From the NCBI RefSeq assembly GCF_005796185.1, contig NZ_VAHM01000017.1:1-64000 (forward strand): a stretch of 64,000 nt of DNA, read 5' to 3'. How positions within the stretch are numbered: position 1 is the first letter of the stretch; every line of letters starts with the position of its first letter. The DNA is from Pseudarthrobacter sp. NamB4. GTDB lineage: Bacteria > Actinomycetota > Actinomycetes > Actinomycetales > Micrococcaceae. Below the pieces are notes generated by a model. That model ran no database searches and was not told the DNA's origin. It saw only the letters and a list, made by a program, of their open reading frames with translations. The translations under genes and the position numbers were made by a program. This document shows, one piece after another, positions 18,546-28,214 of this stretch.

Positions 18546-19892
18546 ATGGCTTCTCAACGAGGAGAGTCGCTTGACACCGCGAAAGCGCGGCGCAAGGGCA
18601 TCGACAAATCGCACTACCTCTACATCGCCGTCATCGCTGCCGTCATCCTCGGTGCGGTTGTCGGCCTGATGTTCCCCGAGGTTGGCAAGTCCCTCAAGCC
18701 ACTCGGCGACGGATTCATCAAGCTCATCAAGATGATGATCGCGCCGGTTATCTTCTGCACCATCGTCCTGGGCATCGGTTCCATTGCCAAGGCAGCGACA
18801 GTGGGCAAGGTGGGCGGCCTGGCGCTGGGCTACTTCGTACTCATGTCCACGTTTGCGCTCGCCATCGGCCTGGTGGTGGGCAACCTCATCCACCCCGGTG
18901 GCGGCCTGAAGCTTGCTCCGTATGATCCGTCCAAGAAGGCGGAAGTAGACAGCACCGTTGCCTTCCTCCTTGGCATTATTCCAGGAGATATTCCTGTCCT
19001 CCCCACCCTCTTTGCTGCCATCCTCGTCGGTTTCGCTCTGCAGAAGATGGGCCCGCAGGGCGCTCCGATCCTCAAGGCCATCGGCCACGGCCAGGTGCTC
19101 GTATTCCGGATCCTGATCATGATCATGTGGCTTGCCCCCGCGGGTGCCTTCGGTGCCATCGCCGCCGTCGTGGGAGCCACCGGCGTCCAGGCCATCGTCA
19201 GCATGTTCACCCTGATGGCCGCCTTCTACATCACCTGCGCACTGTTCATCGTGATCATCCTTGGCGGACTGCTCAAGGTGGTCACCGGCGTCAACATCTT
19301 CAAGCTGATGAAGTACCTGGGCCGCGAATACCTCCTCATCTTCTCCACGTCCTCCTCCGAAGCTGCCCTGCCCCGCCTGATTGCCAAGATGGAACACCTC
19401 GGTGTCTCCAAGCCCGTTGTCGGCGTCACGGTGCCCACCGGCTACTCCTTTAACCTCGACGGCACCGCCATCTACCTGACGATGGCCTCCCTCTTCGTTG
19501 CCAACGCCATGGGCACGCCACTGGACCTGGGCGCGCAGATCTCCCTGCTGATCTTCATGATCATTGCCTCCAAGGGTGCAGCCGGTGTCACCGGCGCCGG
19601 CCTTGCCACGCTCGCTGCCGGCCTGCAAGCCCACAAGCCGGAGCTGCTGGGCGGTGTGGGCATGATCGTGGGCATTGACCGGTTCATGTCGGAGGCCCGT
19701 GCCCTGACCAACTTCACCGGCAACGCCGTAGCCACCGTCCTGATCGGCACCTGGGTCAAGGAAATCGACGGCGGCCAGGTGAACCAGGTGCTCTCCGGTG
19801 AACTGCCCTTCGACGAGCAGACCATGATTGCCGGCCACGCAGAGCCCGTGCCGGCAGAAACCGAGGCACGGCCGGTCCCGGCCAACGCCTAG
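18546..19892 (+). CDS. dctA: C4-dicarboxylate:cation symporter DctA
   Basis: Protein of 448 residues of the DAACS family, which imports succinate, fumarate and malate with protons or sodium. There are many membrane helices, the serine-rich re-entrant loop FSTSSSEAALPRL, and the helix GYSFNLDGTAIY that forms the substrate/cation site. An AAGGAG site lies 8 bases before the ATG. The divergent two-component system is its probable regulator. A strong terminator follows. Orthology to DctA rather than a glutamate carrier rests on overall similarity and context. Confidence 0.93.
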   Translation: MASQRGESLDTAKARRKGIDKSHYLYIAVIAAVILGAVVGLMFPEVGKSLKPLGDGFIKLIKMMIAPVIFCTIVLGIGSIAKAATVGKVGGLALGYFVLMSTFALAIGLVVGNLIHPGGGLKLAPYDPSKKAEVDSTVAFLLGIIPGDIPVLPTLFAAILVGFALQKMGPQGAPILKAIGHGQVLVFRILIMIMWLAPAGAFGAIAAVVGATGVQAIVSMFTLMAAFYITCALFIVIILGGLLKVVTGVNIFKLMKYLGREYLLIFSTSSSEAALPRLIAKMEHLGVSKPVVGVTVPTGYSFNLDGTAIYLTMASLFVANAMGTPLDLGAQISLLIFMIIASKGAAGVTGAGLATLAAGLQAHKPELLGGVGMIVGIDRFMSEARALTNFTGNAVATVLIGTWVKEIDGGQVNQVLSGELPFDEQTMIAGHAEPVPAETEARPVPANA

Positions 19893-19916
19893 CCTTACCG
19901 CACGGCCACGGCCGCA

Positions 19917-19948
19917 ACAGCCCCCGCAGTCCCTGCTGCGGGGGCTGT
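19917..19948 (+). terminator. Terminator after dctA
   Basis: ACAGCCCCCGCAG at 19917-19929 pairs perfectly over 13 bp with CTGCGGGGGCTGT at 19936-19948 around a 6-base loop. It begins 24 bases after the dctA stop. There is no long U-run, as is common in actinobacterial terminators. Confidence 0.85.
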
Positions 19949-20124
19949 CGCGTGCCCGGAAAAGTTCCAACCTTCGACCTCAGCTAGAGGGTCAAGGCTC
20001 AACATCCGTGCAAAGTCAAGTTCCCTCGAATACCGTGTCGGCCCCTGTAACCTTGGGAAGAAGAAGGAACGGCGCTGGCATCCAGCGGCAGGAAATCACC
20101 GTCATCGAAAGTGTGGATAGATAC

Positions 20125-21024
20125 GTGAGCAGCGAACAGGGTTCAGCAACTCTGGAGGGCACGGAATTTGACCTGGACAACGCGGTGATGGGCCCCACCG
20201 GGCGCCCGTACCGGGAGTTCCCGGAACCCGCGCCGCTGTCCTCCCACGGTCCGGCCCGCGTCATCGCCATGGTGAACCAAAAGGGCGGCGTCGGAAAGAC
20301 AACCTCCACCATCAACCTCGCCGCGGCACTGGCCGAGTACGGCCGCCGCGTGCTCCTGGTGGATTTCGATCCCCAGGGCGCCCTGTCCGCAGGCCTTGGC
20401 GTGAATCCCCATGAACTGGACCTCACGGTCTACAACGTGCTCATGGACCGGAAGGTGGACATCCGTGAGGCGATCCACCAGACCGGCGTCGACAACGTCG
20501 ACCTGTTGCCGGCCAACATCGACCTCTCCGCTGCGGAAGTCCAGCTTGTGAACGAGGTGGCGCGCGAACAGGTCCTGGACCGCGCCCTGAAGAAAGTGGA
20601 AGACGATTACGACGTCGTCCTCATCGACTGCCAGCCATCCCTCGGACTCCTGACCGTCAACGCCCTGACCGCCGCGCACGGCGTCATCATTCCGCTGATC
20701 TGCGAGTTTTTCGCCCTCCGAGCCGTGGCGCTGCTGGTGGAAACCATCGACAAGGTCCAGGACCGGCTTAACCCCCGTTTGCAGGTGGACGGCGTGCTGG
20801 CCACCATGTACGACGCCCGGACACTTCACAGCCGCGAGGTCATCACCCGCCTGGTGGAAGCCTTCGGGGACAAGGTCTTCGAAACCGTCATCAAGCGCTC
20901 CATCAAGTTCGCAGACGCCACGGTGGCCGCCGAGCCGATAACCAGCTACGCCGGCAACCACGTCGGCGCCGATGCCTACCGCCGCCTGGCCAAAGAGCTG
21001 ATCTCGCGCGGCGGCGCACCCTAG
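20125..21024 (+). CDS. ParA/Soj-family ATPase next to scpAB
   Basis: Protein of 299 residues from the GTG at 20125, where the sequence (SSEQGSATLEG) becomes conserved-looking; the frame is open further upstream and a GTG at 20113 is an alternative. The deviant Walker A motif KGGVGKT is at 53-59, and VLIDCQPSLGLLTVNAL is Walker B. It resembles the mycobacterial Rv1708 ATPase that sits beside scpA-scpB, not the oriC parAB pair; no parB or parS site is seen here. A role in chromosome segregation or condensin loading is inferred. Confidence 0.9.
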   Translation: MSSEQGSATLEGTEFDLDNAVMGPTGRPYREFPEPAPLSSHGPARVIAMVNQKGGVGKTTSTINLAAALAEYGRRVLLVDFDPQGALSAGLGVNPHELDLTVYNVLMDRKVDIREAIHQTGVDNVDLLPANIDLSAAEVQLVNEVAREQVLDRALKKVEDDYDVVLIDCQPSLGLLTVNALTAAHGVIIPLICEFFALRAVALLVETIDKVQDRLNPRLQVDGVLATMYDARTLHSREVITRLVEAFGDKVFETVIKRSIKFADATVAAEPITSYAGNHVGADAYRRLAKELISRGGAP

Positions 21025-21031
21025 CAAGGCC

Positions 21032-21844
21032 GTGGCCGAATCCAAGCCCGGCTTCGAGGTGCGGCTGGCCAACTTTACGGGGCCCTTCGACCTCCTGCTG
21101 GGGCTGATCGCCAAGCACCAGATGGACATCACCGAAGTGGCCATCGCCACCGTGACGGACGAATTCATCAAATACATCCGGAAGCTGCAGGAACTGGGCG
21201 GGGAGTGGACCCTGGATGAGGCCAGCGAATTCCTGGTGATAGCTGCAACGCTGCTGGACCTGAAAGCTGCGCGGCTCCTCCCCGCGGGGGAAGTGGAGAA
21301 CGACGAGGACATCGCGCTGCTGGAAGCCCGGGACCTGCTGTTCGCCCGGCTCCTCCAGTACAAGGCCTTCAAGCATGTGGCCGGCCTCCTGGGCGAAACC
21401 CTCCACCAGGAAGCGCAGCGCTTCCCCCGCCAGGTTGCCCTCGAGGAACACTTCGCTGCCATGCTTCCCGAGCTCGTGTGGAAACACACTCCGGAACAGT
21501 TTGCGGCGTTGGCCGGGGCGGCCCTCCAGCCGAAAGCGCCAAGACCCACGGAAGTCGGGCTTAACCATCTCCATGGCGGCAACGTCAGCGTCAAGGAGCA
21601 GGCGGAAATCGTGGGGCTGCGCCTTCAGCGGGAATCACCGCTGACCTTCCGGGCCATCATCTCCGACGCCGAATCCACCCTGGTGGTGGTTGCACGGTTC
21701 CTGGCGCTGCTGGAGCTGTTCCGGGAAAAAGCGGTGTCCTTTGACCAGCTGACGCCGCTCGCCGATCTTGCCGTCCATTGGACCGCCGGACGGCGGGTTT
21801 GGTCGGCCGAAAACCTGAGCGATGAATTTGAGGAGCAGCTGTGA
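21032..21844 (+). CDS. scpA: Segregation and condensation protein A (kleisin)
   Basis: Protein of 270 residues from a GTG 7 bases after parA. The N-terminus FEVRLANFTGPFDLLLGLIAKHQMDI is the ScpA signature that contacts the SMC neck. A C-terminal winged helix ends at DEFEEQL. It bridges the SMC dimer and binds ScpB. Its stop overlaps the scpB start, so the two proteins are likely made in step. The smc gene itself is not in this window. Confidence 0.94.
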   Translation: MAESKPGFEVRLANFTGPFDLLLGLIAKHQMDITEVAIATVTDEFIKYIRKLQELGGEWTLDEASEFLVIAATLLDLKAARLLPAGEVENDEDIALLEARDLLFARLLQYKAFKHVAGLLGETLHQEAQRFPRQVALEEHFAAMLPELVWKHTPEQFAALAGAALQPKAPRPTEVGLNHLHGGNVSVKEQAEIVGLRLQRESPLTFRAIISDAESTLVVVARFLALLELFREKAVSFDQLTPLADLAVHWTAGRRVWSAENLSDEFEEQL

Positions 21845-22518
21845 TGCAGGATGCCGCAGGGGACGGGCGGGCCGGAGAGACGGCTTCCGGTGGGCCTGAC
21901 CCCCTCAGCCATCCCGGCACGGCCAAGGCGGCCCTTGAAGCTGTGCTCATGGTCATCGACGAACCCGCCACAGAAGAGGAACTTGCTGCCGGCCTGGACC
22001 TCACCGTTGAAACCGTCGGCTCGCTGCTGGCCGAACTCCAGCGCGAGTATAACGGCTATACTGTTAAAGCCCCGGATATGGATCAGGCCAGCCCTGCTGG
22101 TTTCGGCTCCAGCCCCCGGGGTTTTGAATTGCGGAACATCGCGGGCGGCTGGCGGATCTACTCGCGGGCCGACTACGCGGACATTGTGGGGAAATATGTC
22201 TTGGAGGGCCAGACGGCCAGACTGACCCAGGCCGCCTTGGAAACGCTGGCTGTGATCGCATACCGCCAACCCGTTTCCAGGGCAAGGGTATCCGCAATTC
22301 GGGGAGTCAATGTCGACTCCGTCGTACGGACACTCGCCCAGCGCGGGCTGATCGAGGACTCGGGAACCGACCCCGAGTCCGGCGCCATCCTCTACCGGAC
22401 CACATCATATTTCCTGGAACGGATGGGGATCGGCTCGGTGGCCGAGTTGCCGCAATTGTCTCCACATCTTCCGGGACTGGACGGCATTGCCGAGTTCTAC
22501 GATGCCGAAGGATTGTAG
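21844..22518 (+). CDS. scpB: Segregation and condensation protein B
   Basis: Protein of 224 residues from the ATG that overlaps the scpA stop (TGATG); the GTG three bases earlier is equally possible. Two winged-helix domains are expected, with conserved text FELRNIAGGWRIYSRADYADIV and LAVIAYRQPVSRARVSAIRGVNVD. It dimerises and binds ScpA in the SMC complex. An 8-bp hairpin covers the stop codon. Confidence 0.93.
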   Translation: MQDAAGDGRAGETASGGPDPLSHPGTAKAALEAVLMVIDEPATEEELAAGLDLTVETVGSLLAELQREYNGYTVKAPDMDQASPAGFGSSPRGFELRNIAGGWRIYSRADYADIVGKYVLEGQTARLTQAALETLAVIAYRQPVSRARVSAIRGVNVDSVVRTLAQRGLIEDSGTDPESGAILYRTTSYFLERMGIGSVAELPQLSPHLPGLDGIAEFYDAEGL

Positions 22519-22536
22519 CCAGGGCCCGCCCTGGCT
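22517..22536 (+). terminator. Possible weak terminator after scpB
   Basis: AGCCAGGG at 22517-22524 pairs with CCCTGGCT at 22529-22536 around a CCCG loop, overlapping the scpB stop. No U-run follows, so it may only slow transcription before rluB, which lies about 95 bases on. Confidence 0.4.
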
Positions 22537-22630
22537 GCACGCAAGAGTATTTATCAGGGCAGATTATTTCTGCACGGCTGGTTAAGGTTGTCCTTGGACA
22601 CTTTCCGGTCAATATGTCGAAGGACGGGTC

Positions 22631-23806
22631 ATGACACAGGCGGGACGCCAGGGTTCACCACGTAGCAATTCCGGACGTAACAGCTCCGGACGCAAAAACA
22701 TTCCGGGCGGCGGTTCGCGTGGCGGCGCGGCCAAGGGCGGCGCGTTCGGCGGCGAGCGTCCGCACCGCGCGCCCAAGCCGCGGGAGGAACGCTTTATCGA
22801 CCCGGACCAGGCAGGAACCCAGCCGGGGCGTCCTGCCGCTGAAAGGTCCGCGAAGGGTTCCCCGCGCAAGTCGGCCGCACGAAAGCCAGGCGCAAAGAAG
22901 GCCCCGGGAACGCCGGGAGCGCCCAAATCCAAGCCACGCGCCGGGGCGCCCGGCACCGCTGCCTCGCGGGCCTTCGGGAGCGAACGGTTCGGCCAGAACC
23001 TGGGCCCGCTGCGGAAGCCGTCCCGCAAAAAGGGGCAGCGCGGCGACGTCCCCCAGTCGGAGCTCCATGATGCCGACGGCGTCCGCCTGCAAAAGGTCAT
23101 GGCCTCGGCTGGTGTTGCCTCACGGCGTGTCTGCGAAGAGATGATTGCGGAGGGCCGGGTGGAGGTTGACGGCCAGGTGGTCACCGAACTCGGTGTCCGC
23201 GTGGATCCAAAGACTGCCGTCATCCACGTTGACGGACTCCGGATCCAGCTGGACGAGAACCTCGTCTACATGGTCTTCAACAAGCCCAAGGGCGTCGTTT
23301 CCACCATGGAGGACCCCGAAGGGCGCCCCTGCATCAGCGACTACCTCAAAAACACCAAGAACAAGGGCGAGCGGCTCTTCCACGTGGGCCGCCTCGACGT
23401 CGCCACCGAAGGCCTGCTGCTGCTGACCAACGACGGCGAGCTCGCCAACCGCCTCACGCACCCCTCCTATGAAGTGCCCAAGACTTACCTGGTGCAGGTC
23501 CGTGGCCCGTTCCCGCACGGCATCGGTGCCCAGCTCAAGGAAGGTGTGGAGTTGGAGGACGGTTTTGCCTCTGTCGACTCTTTCCGGCTGGTCGATTCAA
23601 CCCCTGGCCACGTCCTGATCGAGGTAGTGCTGCACTCGGGCAAGAACCGCATTGTCCGCCGCCTGTTCGACGCCGTCGGATTCCCGGTACAGCGGCTTGT
23701 CCGCGTCAAGGTGGGTCCCATCGGCCTGGGGGACCAGCGCCAGGGCAGCATCCGCAACCTCGGCAAGCAGGAAGTCGGCCATCTGCTGGCATCCGTAGGA
23801 CTCTGA
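22631..23806 (+). CDS. rluB: rRNA pseudouridine synthase, RluB type
   Basis: Protein of 391 residues. Residues 1 to about 150 are a basic, Gly/Ser/Pro/Lys-rich disordered extension (for example NSSGRKNIPGGGSRGGAAK) absent from most bacterial homologues but common in actinobacteria. An S4 domain follows (RLQKVMASAGVASRRVCEE), then the catalytic domain with Asp256 in GRLDVATEGLLLLTNDG. It is predicted to modify a uridine in 23S rRNA helix 89. It sits between scpB and tyrA, as in the Rv1711 region. Confidence 0.92.
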   Translation: MTQAGRQGSPRSNSGRNSSGRKNIPGGGSRGGAAKGGAFGGERPHRAPKPREERFIDPDQAGTQPGRPAAERSAKGSPRKSAARKPGAKKAPGTPGAPKSKPRAGAPGTAASRAFGSERFGQNLGPLRKPSRKKGQRGDVPQSELHDADGVRLQKVMASAGVASRRVCEEMIAEGRVEVDGQVVTELGVRVDPKTAVIHVDGLRIQLDENLVYMVFNKPKGVVSTMEDPEGRPCISDYLKNTKNKGERLFHVGRLDVATEGLLLLTNDGELANRLTHPSYEVPKTYLVQVRGPFPHGIGAQLKEGVELEDGFASVDSFRLVDSTPGHVLIEVVLHSGKNRIVRRLFDAVGFPVQRLVRVKVGPIGLGDQRQGSIRNLGKQEVGHLLASVGL

Positions 23807-23809
23807 GGC

Positions 23810-24919
23810 ATGTCCGCCTTCAAAAGCCAGGGCCGCGGGCACCTGGACGGTCCGGTGGTGGTCATAGGCACCGGCCTGCTCGGTACAAGCATCGGACTGG
23901 GCCTGCGGGGGCGGGGGGTGCCGGTTTACCTGTCCGACCCCTCGCCCACCAACCAGGCAGTGGCCGTGGACATCGGGGCCGGCCGGCCGCTCGGGGAGCT
24001 GGGCGGCAGGAGCCCCCAGCTGGTAGTGGTCGCCGCTCCTCCGGACGTGACCGCTGACGTGGTTGCAGGGGCCCTGTCCGACTACCCGGACTCCGTGGTG
24101 GTGGACATTGCGAGCGTCAAGGCGGAGATCCTCGCCCGGCTGCGTGCCAGCGGGGCGGACCTCTCCCGGTACGTGGGCACCCATCCCATGGCCGGACGGG
24201 AGAAGTCAGGGCCGGTTGCGGCGCGCGGCGAGCTGTTCACGTCGATGCCGTGGGTGCTGTGCCCATCCGAGGAGACCTCGGGTGCAGCCCTCCAGGCAGC
24301 CCGGTCACTTGCCTCGGACCTGGGGGCAGTGGTTTCGCAGTTCACGCCGGACGAACATGACGAGGCAGTGGCCCTGGTGTCCCACCTGCCGCAGGTGATG
24401 TCGTCGCTGCTGGCCAGCCGGCTGCAGGGGACACCGCTGCACGCGCTGTCCCTCGCGGGCAACGGACTCAGGGATGTCACGCGGATCGCCGCGAGCGACC
24501 CTACACTTTGGGTGCAGATCCTCGGCGGCAACGCTGCCAAAGTTGTTGAGATCCTCTATGGAGTGCGGGAAGACCTCAACCGGCTCATTGGGACGCTGGA
24601 ACAGCCCACTGCTCCGGGTGCCAGGCTGGATCTGGCGCAGCTCATGAGTGAGGGCAACGCCGGGCAGGCGCGGATTCCCGGCAAGCACGGCGGTCCGCCG
24701 CAGGCGTATTCCTGGCTGACGGTCCTGGTGGATGACAAGCCGGGGCAGATTGCCCGGCTCCTCACCGAGATTGGTGAAATCGGCGTAAACGTTGAAGACC
24801 TGCGGCTGGACCATTCGTCCGGACAGAACGTTGGCATGGTGGAATTGTCTGTATTGCCCAACAAGCACGACCACCTGATCGAAGCATTAAACGACCGCGG
24901 ATGGCGGGTACTTCAGTAA
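23810..24919 (+). CDS. tyrA: Prephenate dehydrogenase with ACT domain
   Basis: Protein of 369 residues for tyrosine synthesis. The Rossmann motif GTGLLGTSIGLGLRGRG binds NAD(P), and THPMAGREKSGP belongs to the active site. The last 75 residues (SWLTVLVDDKPGQIARLLTE) form an ACT domain, the usual place for tyrosine feedback inhibition. It starts 3 bases after rluB and its stop overlaps the cmk start (TAATG). Confidence 0.93.
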   Translation: MSAFKSQGRGHLDGPVVVIGTGLLGTSIGLGLRGRGVPVYLSDPSPTNQAVAVDIGAGRPLGELGGRSPQLVVVAAPPDVTADVVAGALSDYPDSVVVDIASVKAEILARLRASGADLSRYVGTHPMAGREKSGPVAARGELFTSMPWVLCPSEETSGAALQAARSLASDLGAVVSQFTPDEHDEAVALVSHLPQVMSSLLASRLQGTPLHALSLAGNGLRDVTRIAASDPTLWVQILGGNAAKVVEILYGVREDLNRLIGTLEQPTAPGARLDLAQLMSEGNAGQARIPGKHGGPPQAYSWLTVLVDDKPGQIARLLTEIGEIGVNVEDLRLDHSSGQNVGMVELSVLPNKHDHLIEALNDRGWRVLQ

Positions 24920-25632
24920 TGACACAGGAACTTCTCGATACCATGCCCGCGCTGCGCCTCGGCCGGCCCCTGGTGGTTGCCATCGACGGCCCGTCAGGGT
25001 CCGGCAAATCCAGCGTCAGCAAGGAAGTTGCCCGCCGGCTCCGTCTGGCCTACCTGGACACCGGAGCCATGTACCGTGCGTTGACCTGGTACTGCATCCA
25101 AAAGGGCATAGACCTCGAGGACGCCGCCTCCGTGGAACAGGCGTCCAGGGACCTGGTTCTGGAACTGAGCACCAGTCCGCAGGAGGAGTACGTCCGGGTG
25201 GACGGCGTCGACGTCGCTGACGCCATCCGTGAGCCTGCCATTTCCTCCGCCGTCAGCGCGGTGGCCACCACGCTGGGAGCCAGGACGGAGCTCATCCGCC
25301 GGCAGCGGGAACTGATCGAAAAGCACCACCGCCGCATGGTGGTGGAAGGCAGGGACATCACCACCGTCGTCGCGCCCGGGGCCGAGGTGCGCATGCTGCT
25401 GACGGCCAGCGAGGAAGCCAGGCTGCGCCGCCGCGGCATCCAGCTCGGCGGCACCCAGGACGCGGAGCAACTCGCGGCGCAGGTGACCCACCGCGACGCC
25501 AAGGACTCAGCGGTGGTGAATTTCACGAAGGCAGCCTCCGGAGTGGTCACGCTGGACTCGTCGGACCTCGATTTTGAACAGACCGTTGCCGCAGCGCTGG
25601 TGATCGTGACGAAGGTCCTCAACCGTGACTGA
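24919..25632 (+). CDS. cmk: Cytidylate kinase
   Basis: Protein of 237 residues that phosphorylates CMP and dCMP. The P-loop GPSGSGKS is at 24-31, and LDTGAMYRALTW and EGRDITTVVAPGAEV are the family's nucleotide-binding segments. The start is placed at the ATG overlapping the tyrA stop; an in-frame ATG 18 bases upstream inside tyrA would add 6 residues. Its last 8 bases overlap the acyltransferase gene. Confidence 0.94.
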   Translation: MTQELLDTMPALRLGRPLVVAIDGPSGSGKSSVSKEVARRLRLAYLDTGAMYRALTWYCIQKGIDLEDAASVEQASRDLVLELSTSPQEEYVRVDGVDVADAIREPAISSAVSAVATTLGARTELIRRQRELIEKHHRRMVVEGRDITTVVAPGAEVRMLLTASEEARLRRRGIQLGGTQDAEQLAAQVTHRDAKDSAVVNFTKAASGVVTLDSSDLDFEQTVAAALVIVTKVLNRD

Positions 25633-26344
25633 CCGCCAGGCGGACATCCCGTCCGGCTGGACCACGGTGTGGAGCAGGCCGGTGGGCTGGATGCTCGACC
25701 ACGTGGTTTACCGCACCACCGTCACTGGCAGCGAGAACGTTCCCACCGGCGGGCCGGTGATCTTCGCCGGAAACCACATCAGCTTCCTGGACGGGCCCGT
25801 CATGTTCGGTGCCGCGCCCCGGCCCATGCACATCCTGGTCAAGCAGGAGATGTTCAAGGGGTTCCTGGGCGGGGTGCTGACCGCCTCCGGCCAGCTGCCG
25901 GTGGACCGTTCCGGTGACCGCGCAGCGCTGCAGCGCTGTAAGCAAGTGCTCGACGCCGGCCGTTGCGTCGGGATTCTTCCGGAAGGGACGCGGGGGAGCG
26001 GGGAAGCGGCGGACATCAACGGAGGTGTTGCCTGGCTGGCGCTCACCACCGGTGCCCCGGTGGCGCCCGTTGCCATTCTGGGCACCCGCCGCGGCAACGA
26101 GCATCTGGACTCGGTGCCACCGCCGGGCCGGCGCTTCCATGTCAGCTTCGGAAACGCCCTCACCCTCACCCGCCGGGCAGGGGAAAGTGGCCGTGCTTCA
26201 ATGGACAGGGCGGCGCTGGAAATCCGCGCAGCGCTGGCGGGCCACGTCCAGGACTCCATTCAACTCACCGGGCAGCCACTGCCGTACGCAGAAGCCCCCA
26301 AAGATTTAACAGCAGTAGCCGGGACGCCGGCAGATGACCACTAA
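25625..26344 (+). CDS. 1-acyl-glycerol-3-phosphate acyltransferase family protein
   Basis: Protein of 239 residues from a GTG overlapping cmk by 8 bases. It has the acyltransferase motif NHISFLD (His51, Asp56) and the substrate motif [10 protein letters not shown]. It is probably a membrane-surface enzyme acylating lysophosphatidate, as a PlsC homologue. A second, differently built PlsC-like gene lies at 42441. Actinobacteria often place a PlsC gene between cmk and der, so this location is normal. Confidence 0.9.
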   Translation: MTDRQADIPSGWTTVWSRPVGWMLDHVVYRTTVTGSENVPTGGPVIFAGNHISFLDGPVMFGAAPRPMHILVKQEMFKGFLGGVLTASGQLPVDRSGDRAALQRCKQVLDAGRCVGILPEGTRGSGEAADINGGVAWLALTTGAPVAPVAILGTRRGNEHLDSVPPPGRRFHVSFGNALTLTRRAGESGRASMDRAALEIRAALAGHVQDSIQLTGQPLPYAEAPKDLTAVAGTPADDH

Positions 26345-26354
26345 GGACAGTGCA

Positions 26355-27905
26355 ATGAGCGATACGACTCAAACTCCCGGCCACTCCGGCGCCGGCGAAG
26401 ACGACTACACGCCCACGGGCACGGACCAGGTGGCCGAGCGGCTGGCGGCTATTGACGACGAGGAAGCGGAACTCCGCGCGGCGTCCCTCCGGGCAGGCCT
26501 GGAGGACTACGACCTCGACGAGGACGACGCCGCCCTGCTCAGCGGCGGGTACGGCGACGAGGACTTTGAGGGACCCGTCAGGCTCGACCCCGTCCTGGCC
26601 ATCATCGGACGCCCGAATGTCGGTAAATCCACGCTGGTGAACCGCATCCTGGGCCGCCGCGAAGCCGTGGTGGAGGACACCCCGGGTGTTACCCGCGACC
26701 GCGTGATGTACTCGGCCAACTGGAACGGCAGGAACTTCACCCTGGTGGACACCGGCGGGTGGGAGCACGACGCCCGCGGCATCCACGCCCGGGTGGCGGA
26801 ACAGGCCGAGATGGCGGTGGAGCTCGCGGACGCGGTCCTCTTCGTTGTCGACTCGGCTGTGGGCGCCACTGCCACCGATGAAGGCGTGATGAAGATGCTG
26901 CGCCGCAGCAGGAAGCCAGTCATCATGGTGGCCAACAAAGTTGACGACTTTGCCCAGGAAGCTGATTCAGCTGTGCTGTGGGGCCTTGGCTTTGGCGAGC
27001 CCTACCCGGTATCGGCACTGCACGGCCGAGGCGTTGCTGATCTCCTCGACCACGTGATGGATGTGCTCCCGGAATTTTCCACCATCGAGGGTGTGGAGCG
27101 TTCCGGCGGCCCCCGCCGCGTCGCACTGATCGGCCGCCCCAACGTGGGCAAGTCCTCGCTGCTGAACAAGCTGGCCGGTACGGAGCGCGTGGTGGTGGAC
27201 AACACTGCCGGCACCACCCGTGATCCCGTGGACGAATTCATTGAGCTCGGCGGGCGAACCTGGCGGTTCGTGGACACCGCAGGCATCCGCCGCCGCCAGC
27301 ACATGGCCCAGGGTGCAGACTTCTACGCTTCCCTGCGGACGCAGGCCGCGCTCGAGAAGGCGGAGGTCGCCGTCGTACTCCTTGCCGTGGATGAAGTCCT
27401 CAGCGAGCAGGACGTCCGGATCCTGCAGCTCGCCATCGAGTCAGGTCGGGCCCTGGTGCTGGCGTTCAACAAATGGGACCTGCTCGACGACGAACGCCGG
27501 CGCTACCTCGAGCGCGAAATTGAGCAGGACCTCGCCCACGTGAACTGGGCGCCCCGGGTCAACATTTCGGCCAAGACAGGCTGGCACAAGGACCGGCTGG
27601 TTCCCGCCCTGGACCTTGCCCTGGAGAACTGGGACAAGCGCATCGCCACCGGGCGGCTCAATGCTTTCCTTGGGGAGCTCGTGGCCGCCCACCCGCACCC
27701 GGTCCGCGGCGGCAAGCAGCCGCGCATCCTCTTCGGCACCCAGGCTTCCTCCCGGCCGCCGAAGTTCGTGCTGTTCACCACCGGGTTCCTGGACCCCGGT
27801 TACAGGCGCTTCATCACCCGCCGGCTCCGGGAAACGTTCGGCTTCGAAGGCACTCCCATTGAGGTCAGCATGCGTGTCCGGGAAAAGCGCGGCAGGCAGC
27901 GTTAA
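26355..27905 (+). CDS. der: Ribosome-assembly GTPase Der (EngA)
   Basis: Protein of 516 residues with two tandem GTPase domains. The first P-loop is GRPNVGKST at 85-93, and the second is in [21 protein letters not shown]-like domain closes the protein. The first 75 residues are an acidic extension ([22 protein letters not shown]) beyond the usual 440-490 residues. The ATG at 26355 has AAGGA 7 bases upstream and is preferred to the ATG at 26334. It acts in 50S subunit maturation. Confidence 0.94.
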   Translation: MSDTTQTPGHSGAGEDDYTPTGTDQVAERLAAIDDEEAELRAASLRAGLEDYDLDEDDAALLSGGYGDEDFEGPVRLDPVLAIIGRPNVGKSTLVNRILGRREAVVEDTPGVTRDRVMYSANWNGRNFTLVDTGGWEHDARGIHARVAEQAEMAVELADAVLFVVDSAVGATATDEGVMKMLRRSRKPVIMVANKVDDFAQEADSAVLWGLGFGEPYPVSALHGRGVADLLDHVMDVLPEFSTIEGVERSGGPRRVALIGRPNVGKSSLLNKLAGTERVVVDNTAGTTRDPVDEFIELGGRTWRFVDTAGIRRRQHMAQGADFYASLRTQAALEKAEVAVVLLAVDEVLSEQDVRILQLAIESGRALVLAFNKWDLLDDERRRYLEREIEQDLAHVNWAPRVNISAKTGWHKDRLVPALDLALENWDKRIATGRLNAFLGELVAAHPHPVRGGKQPRILFGTQASSRPPKFVLFTTGFLDPGYRRFITRRLRETFGFEGTPIEVSMRVREKRGRQR

Positions 27906-28050
27906 TTCCGACACACCAGGGCCCGAATCCCGGAAAGTGTCACAGGCACCCTCCGGGATCGTGTAAGCTCTTCTAGGTGGTTCGGCCGGACTGCTGGTGG
28001 AAATCCCGGGGCGATTCGTGGATCAAGCACAGCGGAGAACGGCGGACCAG

Positions 28051-28127
<77 letters not shown>

Positions 28128-28130
28128 AAG

Positions 28131-28170
28131 AGCGGAAGCGCCGGAGACTTACTCCGGCGCTTCCGCTTTA
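28131..28170. terminator. Terminator after tRNA-Pro, shared with the glycosylase gene
   Basis: AGCGGAAGCGCCGGAG at 28131-28146 pairs over 16 bp with its complement at 28152-28167 around ACTTA, and TTTA overlaps the 3' edge. It starts 4 bases after the tRNA and also faces the end of the converging glycosylase gene. Confidence 0.9.
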
Positions 28171-28214
28171 GTGTCTTCTGTCGTTAGTCATTCGGGGGCA
28201 GCCCGGATGCCCGC

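Noticed and set aside
18471..19970. Minus-strand frame of almost 500 codons opposite dctA
   Set aside because: Its composition (His/Gly/Asp-rich) is the mirror of the high-GC DctA gene, and DctA has clear membrane and substrate motifs.
19893..20124. parS or other centromere site near parA
   Set aside because: No TGTTTCACGTGAAACA-like sequence was found here or elsewhere in the window.
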